A stretch of DNA of 64,000 bases from Prevotella sp902465605. Lineage in GTDB: Bacteria; Bacteroidota; Bacteroidia; Bacteroidales; Bacteroidaceae. Each line of letters starts with the position of its first letter. Position 1 is the stretch's first letter. A program made the position numbers and the translations under genes. Under the pieces are notes generated by a model. It had not been told where the DNA came from. It saw nothing but the letters and a program-made list of their open reading frames with translations, and did no database searches. The DNA lies in NCBI GenBank assembly GCA_902465605.1, contig CABQNT010000001.1, positions 248,001 to 312,000 on the forward strand. The letters are read 5' to 3'. Below, one piece after another: positions 55,343 to 64,000 of the stretch.

Positions 55343-56878
55343 ATGAAACATCTAAACACTATGATTGCAACCATTGCTCTTGGACTCCTGATGGTCTTGC
55401 CTGACTCTATGTCAGCACAGTTCAACTGGAAGTACAACATCGAAAATGGCAAGATTGTCACTGAAGTACCTCAACGTCCCGCAGGCCAGCAGTCGGCTCT
55501 GCTGATGCGTACACCGAAAATCAAGACCGTACGTGTGGCATTTGTGGGGCTGGGTGCGCGTGGCACCTTTGCCGTAGAGCGCTGGACACACATCCCCGGC
55601 ATACAGGTCATGGCACTTTGTGATTATGTGAAAGAAAAGGCAGAGAATTGCCAAAATTTCCTGAAGAAAGCCTCGATGCCAGCAGCAGATGTCTATTTCG
55701 GAGAGTATGGATACAAGGAATTATGTAAACGCAAGGATATAGACCTGGTTTACATCGCTACCGACTGGATACATCACTTCCCCGTGGCCAAGTGCGCTAT
55801 GGAGAACGGAAAGCATGTGGCTATCGAGGTGCCATCGGCCATGAATCTGCATGAGATATGGCAGCTCATCGACATGTCCGAAAAGTACAGGCTGCACTGT
55901 GTGATGCTGGAGAACTGCTGTTACGATTTCTTTGAGCTGAACTCACTGAACATGGCACAGAAAGGATTATTTGGGGAAGTGATTTACGCACAGGGGGCAT
56001 ACCGGCATTACTTGTTCTCGTATTGGGATCAGTATTGGAAAAAGGACAAGAGCAATAAACTGGGCTGGCGACTGGACTATAACATGAAATACCGTGGCGA
56101 CGTATATCCGACCCATGGACTAGGGCCTATTGCGCAAGTAATGAACATCCATCGCGGTGATAGAATGAAGACCCTGGTAGCAATGGATACCAAGTCGTTT
56201 AATGGGAAAAAGAATGTTGAGCAAATAAGCGGCGAGCCTTGTAGCAAGTTTGCCAATGGTGATCATACCACAACCTTGATCAGCACAGAGAAAGGAAAGA
56301 TCATCGAGATTCATCACAACGTGATGACATCGCAGCCTTACAACAGAATGTATCAGCTTACTGGTACCGAGGGGTTTGCCAACAAATACCCCATCGAGGG
56401 CTACGCTCTGTCCTCGAAGAACATGAGGCAAGGAGGCGTGATTCCATCTAGTGATGACCTCACTGCACATGAATACCTTTCCAAGGAGGACAAGGAAGCC
56501 GTGGAAAAGGTTTATACAAATCCTATTGTGACGAAATATGGTAAAGTGGCCAAAGAGGTTGGTGGCCATGGCGGTATGGATTTCATCATGGACAGCCGCT
56601 TGGTTTATTGCCTGCAAAATGGCTTGCCTATGGATATTGATGTATACGATTTGGCGGAATGGTGCTGTTTGGCAGAGTTGGGTGCCATTGCCATGGACAA
56701 TGGTAATCTTCCAGTTGAAGTGCCAGACTTTACAAGAGGTAGTTGGAATACCATCAAAGGCTACTCACATGCCTTTGCAACACCAGAGGATGAGGCCGCT
56801 AACGAAGCTCAAGCTAAAGCGTTCACTGCTAAATTGAAGGAAAAAGGCAAACGCTATTGGGAGAAAAAAGACAAATAA
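55343..56878 (+). CDS. GH109-like Gfo/Idh/MocA glycosidase
   Basis: A 511-aa exported NAD-dependent enzyme. Signal peptide (residues 1-25), Rossmann fold (VRVAFVGLGARGTFAVERW), DLVYIATDWIHHFPVAKCAM, then IEVPSAMNLHEIWQL and the C-terminal GGHGGMDFIMDSRLV. GH109 members cleave alpha-N-acetylgalactosamine by NAD-assisted elimination. Here it heads a SusCD operon with a xylanase, so another substrate is possible. Confidence 0.85.
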   Translation: MKHLNTMIATIALGLLMVLPDSMSAQFNWKYNIENGKIVTEVPQRPAGQQSALLMRTPKIKTVRVAFVGLGARGTFAVERWTHIPGIQVMALCDYVKEKAENCQNFLKKASMPAADVYFGEYGYKELCKRKDIDLVYIATDWIHHFPVAKCAMENGKHVAIEVPSAMNLHEIWQLIDMSEKYRLHCVMLENCCYDFFELNSLNMAQKGLFGEVIYAQGAYRHYLFSYWDQYWKKDKSNKLGWRLDYNMKYRGDVYPTHGLGPIAQVMNIHRGDRMKTLVAMDTKSFNGKKNVEQISGEPCSKFANGDHTTTLISTEKGKIIEIHHNVMTSQPYNRMYQLTGTEGFANKYPIEGYALSSKNMRQGGVIPSSDDLTAHEYLSKEDKEAVEKVYTNPIVTKYGKVAKEVGGHGGMDFIMDSRLVYCLQNGLPMDIDVYDLAEWCCLAELGAIAMDNGNLPVEVPDFTRGSWNTIKGYSHAFATPEDEAANEAQAKAFTAKLKEKGKRYWEKKDK

Positions 56879-56902
56879 ATGAAAACCTAACCTAAATATA
56901 CT

Positions 56903-59900
56903 ATGTGTGGATTCATTAACTCAAAAATGTTGGCTTGTGTATTTGCTGGTACTTTATTGGGAGTGCCACTGCAGATGACCGCTCAGCAACAGAAAGTGTC
57001 GCTCAAGCTTAACCAAGCAAGCTTGAAGAAGACATTAAGTGAGATTGAAAAGAGAACTCAGTACAAATTCAGTTACCGTGACGTGACGTTGGATGGTTGC
57101 GAGCCGGTCACAATTCAGAAGAAGAATGTGACCGTGGCAGCCTTGCTGTCTGAGATTCTCGGTGCGCGAGGGTTGGAGTACAAGTGGGTTCAACCCTCTA
57201 CGATCATTGTTTCCGCCAAGGTGACAGCGCGGCAGAAAAATAGGAAAGAAACGAAGGTAACTGGTGTGGTTGTCGACACGCAAGGCAACCCCGTGATTGG
57301 TGCTACGGTGCAAGTGCCAGGCAAGAACGTTGGTACCGCAACCGATTTATCTGGCAGATTCGCGCTGACTGTGGACGAAAACGATCAGCTGGAGATCAGC
57401 TATATCGGTTATCAGACGGTACACACCCGTGCCAGGAGCAATATGAGCATTACGTTGAAAGATGATTTAGAGTCGCTCGACGAGGTGGTGGTTGTAGGCT
57501 ATGGCACGCAACGCAAGCGCGACTTGACGGGTTCTATTGCCCGACTGAATGGTGATGACCTGAAGTTTGACGGTGTGTCCTCGGTATCGCAAGCATTGGG
57601 TGGCAAGGCGGCTGGTCTGTATGTTCGTCAGAACAGTGCCCAGCCTGGTGGTGGCATCGACATTCTGGTGCGTGGCGCCGGCAGCGTCAATGCGGGCAAC
57701 GATCCGCTCTACATTGTTGATGGATTCCCCATTGCCAAACTCGACCAGCCCAATGGTGGTGATAAAAAGATGGATCCTGGTACACAGAGTATACTCAACT
57801 TCCTCAATCCGAACGACATCGAGTCAATCGAGGTGTTAAAAGATGCCTCTGCCACCTCTATCTATGGAGCGCGGGCAGCCAGTGGCGTGGTCATCATCAC
57901 GACCAAACGAGGTAAGACCGGCAGTGCCAAAGTGTCTTATTCTTATGACTTCTCCTACCAGAAATACGCCGACATCTATGATCTCCTCCCATTGCGGGAA
58001 TGGATGCAGGTGCGCAACGATATGACGTTGGAGCTCTATATGTGGAACAACCAAGTGGCTCCTTATGGCAAGAAAACTATGGCCGAGGCAGATGCCAATC
58101 CCTATAACGGTGTGAAACTGGTCTATCCGTACACGGCCAGTCAGATTGCGGCTGCTGGTGAGGGTACCGATTGGCTGGGACTAATCACGCGCAACGGCTA
58201 CATCAACGAGCACAATGTCAACCTGCAGGGTGGTAGTGAAAAAACACAGTATATGCTGTCGTTCAACTATTTCGACCAGAAAGGTATTGTGCGAAACTCA
58301 GGACTGACGCGCTATACGCTGAAATCTAATATTGACCAAGGCTTCCTGAATATCTTCAAGACCGGTCTGAACCTGACACTCACACGTATTGAGAATGACA
58401 ACACGCAGTTGGGGGCAGCTGAATATGAGAACTCTGGCATTATCCGGTCGGCCATTCAGATGAGTCCGGAAGTTAAGGCCTATGATGCCGAGACAGGCAC
58501 TTATCCCGTCAATCCTTTATTGCCGAAACTACCCAACCCATACTCATTGCTTACCAATACCGACCGTGGGCGAACTAACCGCCTGATAGGAAACGTGTAT
58601 CTCGAGGCCCGTCCCGTGGACGGACTGCTGCTTCGCGGTGCATTGGGTGTGGATCATGCGCAGTTAGACCGCAAAACCTATCAACCACGAACCACGGTGA
58701 ATGGCAATGCTAATGGTGGCGTGGCCTATATCTACAACACCAACAACGACCAATATCTAGCTGAAGCCACGGCTACCTACCACAAAACCTTGGCCGATAT
58801 CCACAACGTCAACTTCATGGTAGGTGCCTCATACGAGGAGTTTAATCATGATATTTCGGAGCTTGGCAACAACAACTTCCTTACCGATGCCTTCCTTTAC
58901 AACAATCTGGATGCCGGAACGGGAACGAAGATTGTCAAGTCGAATGCCACAAAGAACAAGATGGAGTCTTACTTCATGCGTGCCTCCTATGTACTCATGG
59001 ACCGCTATCTCTTTACCGGAACCATGCGTGCCGACGGTGCCAGTGTGTTTGCTAAGAACAAAAAGTGGGGCTATTTTCCCTCAGCTTCCGTTGGCTGGTT
59101 GATTAGTGAAGAGGGATTCTTGAAGCAAACTACATGGCTCTCTAACCTGAAGCTGCGTCTTAGCTGGGGACAGACGGGCAATGCGGACATCGGTACGAAT
59201 GCCTTCGCTAGTTTCATGGCTGAAAACGCTTATGTCAACAGTGACCACAAAACGGAGATTGGTGTGAGAAAGGGCAAGATAGAGAATCCTGACCTTAAAT
59301 GGGAAACAACTACGGAATGGAACTTTGGTCTTGACTTTGGCTTCTTGAAAGGGCGTATCAGTGGTTCTGTCGACATCTACCAGCGTACCATCTCTGACCT
59401 GCTCAACTACCGCTTGTTGAATTCCTATCAGGAACTTCCAAGGGTGATGTCGAACGTTGGCAAGACGCAAGGACGTGGCATCGAGTTCGCACTCAACACA
59501 CGGAATATCCAGACGAAGGATTTCAGTTGGTCTACCGACTTTACTTTCACCAAGTATAAAGACCGTTGGAAAGAGCGAACACCCGACTGGAAGCCTGCTA
59601 TCTATGAGCGTGTTGACGACCCAATCCGACCCATCTATTCGCGTTTGTACGACCACATTCTCCAGGCAGGAGAGCCTGTTCCGGCAGCACAGCCCGACTT
59701 GCGGCCTGGTCAGATTGTTATCAAGGACGTAGACGGCTACCAGCGCGATGCCGCTGGCAATCCAATGACCGATGCTGATGGACGCTTCATGCTGACCGGT
59801 GCGCCAGATGGTAAGATTGATGACGCCGACACCAAGCTCATTGGATCGCTTGACCCAGGTTGGCTGGCTGGCCTGAACAACGTGTTTAGGTATAAAGGGT

Positions 59901-60343
59901 TTGAGTTGTCTTTCATGTTCAATGGCATGTTCGATCGCAAGATAGAGAATCCGACGATGGCTGCTTATGGTATCAATTGTAGTGGCGCGATAGGAGGCGG
60001 GAATGGATTAAGAACGAATTTAGAGCGCTGGACACCGACCAATCCTTCGACCAAGTATCCCAGTGCGTTCTTTGGTATGGGCCGTGGTAGTTATTATACC
60101 TGGGGCGACTTTTTCTATCAAGACGCATGGTTCATCCGTCTGCAAAACGTGTCGCTGAGCTATCAGCTGCCGCAAGCATGGTTGTCCAAGATTGGGTTCA
60201 TCAGCGGTTTGCGTCTGCATGCTTCGGCCAACAACCTGTTCGTCATAACTCCATACGACGGTTTGGATCCAGAGACTGACGCTTATGCGGCAGCTTATCC
60301 TAACGCAAGGACTTACAGCTTTGGTGTGAATATATCCTTTTAA
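56903..60343 (+). CDS. SusC-like TonB-dependent glycan transporter with STN domain
   Basis: A 1146-aa outer-membrane transporter. After the signal peptide (~1-27) come an STN domain (VSLKLNQASLKKTLSEIEKR, for signalling to FecR), a carboxypeptidase-like domain (VTGVVVDTQGNPVIGATVQV), the TonB-box/plug (VVVGYGTQRKRDLTGSIARL, YIVDGFPI, SIEVLKDASATSIYGARAA), and a large barrel ending YSFGVNISF. The STN domain and the FecR gene downstream imply ECF sigma control. Confidence 0.96.
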   Translation: MCGFINSKMLACVFAGTLLGVPLQMTAQQQKVSLKLNQASLKKTLSEIEKRTQYKFSYRDVTLDGCEPVTIQKKNVTVAALLSEILGARGLEYKWVQPSTIIVSAKVTARQKNRKETKVTGVVVDTQGNPVIGATVQVPGKNVGTATDLSGRFALTVDENDQLEISYIGYQTVHTRARSNMSITLKDDLESLDEVVVVGYGTQRKRDLTGSIARLNGDDLKFDGVSSVSQALGGKAAGLYVRQNSAQPGGGIDILVRGAGSVNAGNDPLYIVDGFPIAKLDQPNGGDKKMDPGTQSILNFLNPNDIESIEVLKDASATSIYGARAASGVVIITTKRGKTGSAKVSYSYDFSYQKYADIYDLLPLREWMQVRNDMTLELYMWNNQVAPYGKKTMAEADANPYNGVKLVYPYTASQIAAAGEGTDWLGLITRNGYINEHNVNLQGGSEKTQYMLSFNYFDQKGIVRNSGLTRYTLKSNIDQGFLNIFKTGLNLTLTRIENDNTQLGAAEYENSGIIRSAIQMSPEVKAYDAETGTYPVNPLLPKLPNPYSLLTNTDRGRTNRLIGNVYLEARPVDGLLLRGALGVDHAQLDRKTYQPRTTVNGNANGGVAYIYNTNNDQYLAEATATYHKTLADIHNVNFMVGASYEEFNHDISELGNNNFLTDAFLYNNLDAGTGTKIVKSNATKNKMESYFMRASYVLMDRYLFTGTMRADGASVFAKNKKWGYFPSASVGWLISEEGFLKQTTWLSNLKLRLSWGQTGNADIGTNAFASFMAENAYVNSDHKTEIGVRKGKIENPDLKWETTTEWNFGLDFGFLKGRISGSVDIYQRTISDLLNYRLLNSYQELPRVMSNVGKTQGRGIEFALNTRNIQTKDFSWSTDFTFTKYKDRWKERTPDWKPAIYERVDDPIRPIYSRLYDHILQAGEPVPAAQPDLRPGQIVIKDVDGYQRDAAGNPMTDADGRFMLTGAPDGKIDDADTKLIGSLDPGWLAGLNNVFRYKGFELSFMFNGMFDRKIENPTMAAYGINCSGAIGGGNGLRTNLERWTPTNPSTKYPSAFFGMGRGSYYTWGDFFYQDAWFIRLQNVSLSYQLPQAWLSKIGFISGLRLHASANNLFVITPYDGLDPETDAYAAAYPNARTYSFGVNISF

Positions 60344-60361
60344 TTCTAACAAAAAAAGTAT

Positions 60362-61921
60362 ATGAAACGTTTCAATCAATTCAAATATAAGGTGAGCATT
60401 GTGACCTTAGTTGCGTGTGTCACCGCATTGACAGGCTGTTCCGACTTGGATCCTGTAGACTACTCGGAAATGAACAGCAATCTGTTTCCGAAAACAGAGA
60501 GTGACTATGGTGCGCTGGTTAACGAATGTTACCGCTCGATTCGCGCAAGCTGGTTCGATGGTCTGTTTTCTATGGATGAAAGGGGCTGTATGGCCATTAA
60601 TGATGCAACGACCGAGATCCTGACCCACCGTGTCCATTCGTTCAAGAATCTGCATGACTTGAACTGGAACTCTACCGACGATTATCTGGTGGGATTTTAT
60701 TATTCGGATAAAGATGGCTTCCGTGACGGATTTGCCAATGACATCAGTCGCTGTACCTCAAACTTGGCTTACATCGAGAAAGCTACCACATTGAGTGAAG
60801 AGGTGAAGAAGAAAATGATGGCAGAGGTGCGGTGCGCCCGCGCCTTTGTCTCCTACACACTTTATGATATGTTTGGCCCGCTGGTTGTGGCACCCCAGAA
60901 CTTGCTGGAGAATCCGCAAAATGACAAACCACTGGCACGCATGTCACGTGAGGAGATGGTGAAGTTCATTGAGGGCGACTTGCTCTATGCTGCCGAGAAC
61001 CTGCCATCGCCCACTGCGGCGGAGTATGGCCGATTCAGCAGCGGACTGGCCAAAATGCTGCTTATACGACTTTATCTGCATGAGACAAAAATAGACAAGA
61101 GCTATTATGATAAGGTGGAGAAGCTCGCACGCGAGCTGATGCAGCCAGCCAACGGTTATCAGTTGCAGCCGAGCTACACTAAGATGTTCGAATTGGGAGG
61201 GCAAGGCAAGCCAAATAAGGAAATCATCTTTGCCATACCTGTCAATACGGAGATGGTGAGCTGGAACAACTGGCATATGTTTGTGTTACCAGCCGATTTT
61301 GGCAGCAAAGGAATGAGTGGTGGCTATAAATGCTTGACAAGCACTTGGCATTTCTACGACAGCTTTGAGCCTAATGACGTGCGTCGAACCTATCTTTTGG
61401 CTGAATATACCAGTAAAAAGACCGGCAAACTTGTCAAGCGAGGTGAGTATCCTAATCTTGATATCGGTCCTATTCCCATGAAGTTTGGTTACGATGTCGA
61501 TTTGTTCAAAAACAGCGGTCGCAGTATGATCGATCCGATAATCTATCGCTACGCCGACGTTTATCTATCCTTGGCTGAGGCACTGTATAGGAAGCCCGGT
61601 TCTTCGGCTTCCGACAAACAAGAGGCTTTACGGTATATCAATGCTGTTCGTGAACGTGCGGGTATTGTTGCGTTGGATGCATCGGCTATTGACACGGACA
61701 CGAAGTTTGTGGAGGCGTTGCTCAAGGAACGGTGCCATGAGTTCTGGTGCGAGAACGGACAGTATCGTGCCGACCTCATCCGATTGGATAAGTTCGTGGA
61801 GTATGCCAAGACCATCAATGGGTCTCCTTATGCCGACATGACGAAAGAGCTGTATCCGCTACCCAAGAGCGTGATTGTTGACGGTAAGGGCATCGTGATC
61901 CAGAATGCTGGTTATGATTAA
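60362..61921 (+). CDS. SusD/RagB-like glycan-binding lipoprotein
   Basis: A 519-aa surface lipoprotein that caps the SusC barrel. Lipobox TALTGCSD after the signal peptide; TPR-rich body (VRCARAFVSYTLYDMFGPLV, ADVYLSLAEALYRKPG) and the C-terminal RYINAVRERAG, ERCHEFWCENGQYRADLIRL and YPLPKSVI. Starts 18 bp after susC. Confidence 0.95.
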   Translation: MKRFNQFKYKVSIVTLVACVTALTGCSDLDPVDYSEMNSNLFPKTESDYGALVNECYRSIRASWFDGLFSMDERGCMAINDATTEILTHRVHSFKNLHDLNWNSTDDYLVGFYYSDKDGFRDGFANDISRCTSNLAYIEKATTLSEEVKKKMMAEVRCARAFVSYTLYDMFGPLVVAPQNLLENPQNDKPLARMSREEMVKFIEGDLLYAAENLPSPTAAEYGRFSSGLAKMLLIRLYLHETKIDKSYYDKVEKLARELMQPANGYQLQPSYTKMFELGGQGKPNKEIIFAIPVNTEMVSWNNWHMFVLPADFGSKGMSGGYKCLTSTWHFYDSFEPNDVRRTYLLAEYTSKKTGKLVKRGEYPNLDIGPIPMKFGYDVDLFKNSGRSMIDPIIYRYADVYLSLAEALYRKPGSSASDKQEALRYINAVRERAGIVALDASAIDTDTKFVEALLKERCHEFWCENGQYRADLIRLDKFVEYAKTINGSPYADMTKELYPLPKSVIVDGKGIVIQNAGYD

Positions 61922-61957
61922 GGAAAAGTGCGTAGGTGGGTCGCCTAACGCTGGTGT

Positions 61958-62045
61958 CCCATCTATACACACAAATATTTTGATGATTACCAGATGACGG
62001 CATGGCTATAACCTTCATCTGGTAATGCTCTCATGGATAGATGGG
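61958..62045 (+). terminator. Nested stem between susD and the xylanase gene
   Basis: Outer CCCATCTAT (61958-61966) / ATAGATGGG (62037-62045) followed by TTTTT; inner ATTACCAGATGA (61986-61997) / TCATCTGGTAAT (62015-62026). May terminate susD transcripts partially or protect their 3' ends. Confidence 0.6.
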
Positions 62046-62107
62046 TTTTTCACTCTTCTGTCAGGATAACGATATCGCAGGTTACACATACTTAAAAAAA
62101 TACATCG

Positions 62108-63442
62108 ATGAAACACACAATATTGATTTTGATTTTCTGTTTTATTGGTTGCTTTGCCTGGGCGCAGGTGCCTCACCGGAAAGCTGCTGACGTGCGTCAT
62201 GTGATGGCAGATGCCTACTGGGACATGTGGAATGACTCCCTTCAGGAGGCCATTGACCACAACATTGACCGATACAGGAAAGCCGACGCAACAATCAAGC
62301 TGTCCGATGTCAAACCCGGAACCATAGTTCGTGTGGAGCAGCAGACTCACTCGTTCATCTTTGGCGGCAACATTTTTGTCTACGGTCAGTTGGCTACATC
62401 CGAAATGAACCGAAGGTACGAGCAGACTTTCGGCACGCTGTTCAATGCGGCAACCATACCATTTTATTGGAAAACTCTCGAACCCGAGCAGGGAAAGCTA
62501 CGCTTCGAGGCAGGTAGTCCGTATGTTTTCCGTCGTCCGCCCACCGACCCTATTGTTGATTTCTGCCAACAAAAGGGCATCATGACCAAGGGGCATGCCA
62601 TTATCTATGGCTTGCGGTTACATGGTCATCCTGCATGGATGCCCGAGAACCGGAACGTGATGGACAGTCTGTTCCAGGCACATATTCGCACCCTGGCATT
62701 GCGCTATGGTGACAAAGTAAAGCTTTGGGATGTGGTGAACGAACCCATTGACCAGGCCAACAGGGGACTTATGCCAGATGACTATACCTTCAAATGCTTC
62801 CAGTGGGCACGCCATTACTTTCCGTCTTCCGTACAGTTGAATATCAACGATGTTGATCTGCACAGTGGTGTGGATCTCCATAGACGCTATGCAGAACTGA
62901 CACGTAACCTGCTTTACAGAGGGGCAAAGATTGACCACATCGGCATTGAGATGCATATATTCGACCCTTTGGAGGCTGCCGACATAGCACGGGGAAAGGA
63001 TCCCTACATCTCTCCTGTTCTGCTGCAAGACAAGTTGGACTGTCTTAAGACTACTGACCTGCCTATTCATGTCAGTGAGGTGACAGTTTGCGCACCCGAC
63101 ACGACGGAAAATGGTAAGCTAGTTCAGGCTGTGATAGCCCGCAACCTCTACAGGTTTTGGTTTGGTTATCCTACTGTAGAGGGTATTACCTGGTGGAATG
63201 TGGTTGACGGTGGTGGCGCATCGGGCGAGCCATCTTATTCGGGTATCTATGACAGGCACATGAATGAGAAACCCGTTTATGCTGTTCTCGATAACCTGAT
63301 TAACAAAGAATGGAAGACATCGTTCACAACACGTTTGGGTAAGGACAGAACCCTAACGTTCCGAGGCTTTCGAGGAAAGTATTTTTTGACTTGGAAAGAC
63401 CGTCAGGGAAGGGAGCGACACAGGGAGTTCAACCTTGAATGA
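62108..63442 (+). CDS. GH10 endo-1,4-beta-xylanase
   Basis: A 444-aa exported enzyme (signal peptide MKHTILILIFCFIGCFAWAQ). GH10 fold: TIPFYWKTLEPEQGKLRFE, KGHAIIYGLRLHGHPAWMP, acid/base Glu in KLWDVVNEPIDQ (~residue 218) and nucleophile Glu in PIHVSEVTV (~323), then EGITWWNVVDGG. It cuts xylan backbones; with SusCD it suggests a hemicellulose-use locus, though the GH109-like enzyme does not fit simple xylan. Confidence 0.93.
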   Translation: MKHTILILIFCFIGCFAWAQVPHRKAADVRHVMADAYWDMWNDSLQEAIDHNIDRYRKADATIKLSDVKPGTIVRVEQQTHSFIFGGNIFVYGQLATSEMNRRYEQTFGTLFNAATIPFYWKTLEPEQGKLRFEAGSPYVFRRPPTDPIVDFCQQKGIMTKGHAIIYGLRLHGHPAWMPENRNVMDSLFQAHIRTLALRYGDKVKLWDVVNEPIDQANRGLMPDDYTFKCFQWARHYFPSSVQLNINDVDLHSGVDLHRRYAELTRNLLYRGAKIDHIGIEMHIFDPLEAADIARGKDPYISPVLLQDKLDCLKTTDLPIHVSEVTVCAPDTTENGKLVQAVIARNLYRFWFGYPTVEGITWWNVVDGGGASGEPSYSGIYDRHMNEKPVYAVLDNLINKEWKTSFTTRLGKDRTLTFRGFRGKYFLTWKDRQGRERHREFNLE

Positions 63443-63469
63443 GAGCTCTGTAGGGCTGTAACAAGCGTT

Positions 63470-63536
63470 GATGCCAAGGGAGAGAATGGATGCGATGCCG
63501 TTAGTGGTTACCCGTTATTACCTCACCCTTGGCATC
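63470..63536. terminator. Inverted repeat between convergent xylanase and FecR genes
   Basis: GATGCCAAGGG (63470-63480) / CCCTTGGCATC (63526-63536), 11 bp perfect with a 45-nt loop. No strong T-run. Confidence 0.5.
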
Positions 63537-63541
63537 TCCTG

Positions 63542-64000
63542 TCAGTGTGACTTTTTAGTGAGGGTTACGCCATGCTCGTTGGTGTTTACCTGACAGTTGT
63601 ATAGTTTGGACAAGACAATCATACACTTGGTTAAGTCCGAGGTTGGCAAGGTTCCGGTAAAGCGGTCGTTCTCATCGATGTTTTGCAGTTGGATATCAAT
63701 GTCATAGATGGCACTAATTCTGTCAATTACCTGTTTCAAGGGCGTACTATGGAATACCATTTCGCGATGGTGCAAGGCTGTGTAGTAAGCTGTGTCCTCC
63801 CCAGTGATCGGTTCTATCTTAAAACGCCTGGATGCCTTGTCAAACGAGCAAAGTTCATAGGGCTTTACTTTAATTTGTTCTGAGGTCTTGACCGAACGCA
63901 ACGTCACCGCTCCTTCCAGTAGGCAGAGTGTAACGGTGGGCGATTCAGGATAACTGCTCAGATGAAACTTGGTTCCAGTCACCGTTACATTGATGTCTGT
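63542..64000 (-). CDS. FecR-type anti-sigma factor, C-terminal part (cut by window edge)
   Basis: At least 152 residues in frame to the edge. The FecR domain strand VTVTGTKFHLSSYPES, then VTLCLLEGAVTLRS, and the C-terminal DUF4974-type end (VFHSTPLKQVIDRISAIYDI, ...TGTLPTSDLTKCMIVLSKLY). It would bind the STN domain of the SusC and control an ECF sigma factor, whose gene is expected just outside the window. Confidence 0.88.
   Translation of the reverse strand, partial: TDINVTVTGTKFHLSSYPESPTVTLCLLEGAVTLRSVKTSEQIKVKPYELCSFDKASRRFKIEPITGEDTAYYTALHHREMVFHSTPLKQVIDRISAIYDIDIQLQNIDENDRFTGTLPTSDLTKCMIVLSKLYNCQVNTNEHGVTLTKKSH

Overview
The window is a piece of a Bacteroidota chromosome, most like Prevotella in the broad sense, with one complete integrated tailed phage. 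The host assignment rests on Bacteroidota-type promoters (TTG, 20 bp, TAnnTTTG), a SusC/SusD pair with an STN domain and a FecR partner, a BamA-fused patatin, asnA, and A-rich leaders in place of classical Shine-Dalgarno sites. No species call is possible from the sequence alone.

Left host flank (1-3683): the 3' end of uridine kinase, glutathione peroxidase, thioredoxin reductase and peptidase T. Right host flank (45443-64000): tRNA-Arg(CCG), a secreted GH3 enzyme, asnA, a patatin/BamA protein, a queF-queuosine transporter pair, a TlpA-like thioredoxin, and a glycan-use locus (GH109-like enzyme, SusC with STN domain, SusD, GH10 xylanase, convergent FecR).

The prophage (about 3684-45442, 41.8 kb) lies between two copies of a 15-bp core, GGTGACTCCGGCGGG. 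One copy is the 3' end of tRNA-Arg; the other is next to pepT. Reading left to right it holds a HicB-HicA-HicB-like toxin-antitoxin operon, a membrane-anchored protein beside the repressor (both leftward), an operator region, early genes (antirepressor, HTH protein, C5 methyltransferase, SbcC-like ATPase, RecT, MBL-fold protein, an initiator-like gene containing four 22-bp iterons), and HNH plus terminase. An HK97-type head module and a long-tailed siphovirus tail module follow, the latter with a frameshifted tail assembly chaperone. Next come tail-tip genes, including an aspartyl protease and a leucine-rich-repeat protein, then lysis genes, a Panacea-type toxin-antitoxin pair, a putative unimolecular spanin, and a tyrosine integrase.

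Three layers are not explained by this gene list. (1) Thirteen copies of a GC-rich palindromic element sit at gene ends throughout the prophage and nowhere in the host flanks seen here; several supply stop codons or C-terminal tails, and most are followed by AACTCGTAA-type microrepeats leading into the next start codon. (2) Several cargo units carry their own Bacteroidota promoters. They include a minus-strand island between holin and lysozyme that appears to encode an ~88-nt terminated small RNA and a 44-aa protein with a structured, attenuated leader. (3) Reused regulatory sequence: paired operators at an early promoter whose core recurs before the portal gene, and a 41-bp identical leader before the major capsid and tail-tube genes.
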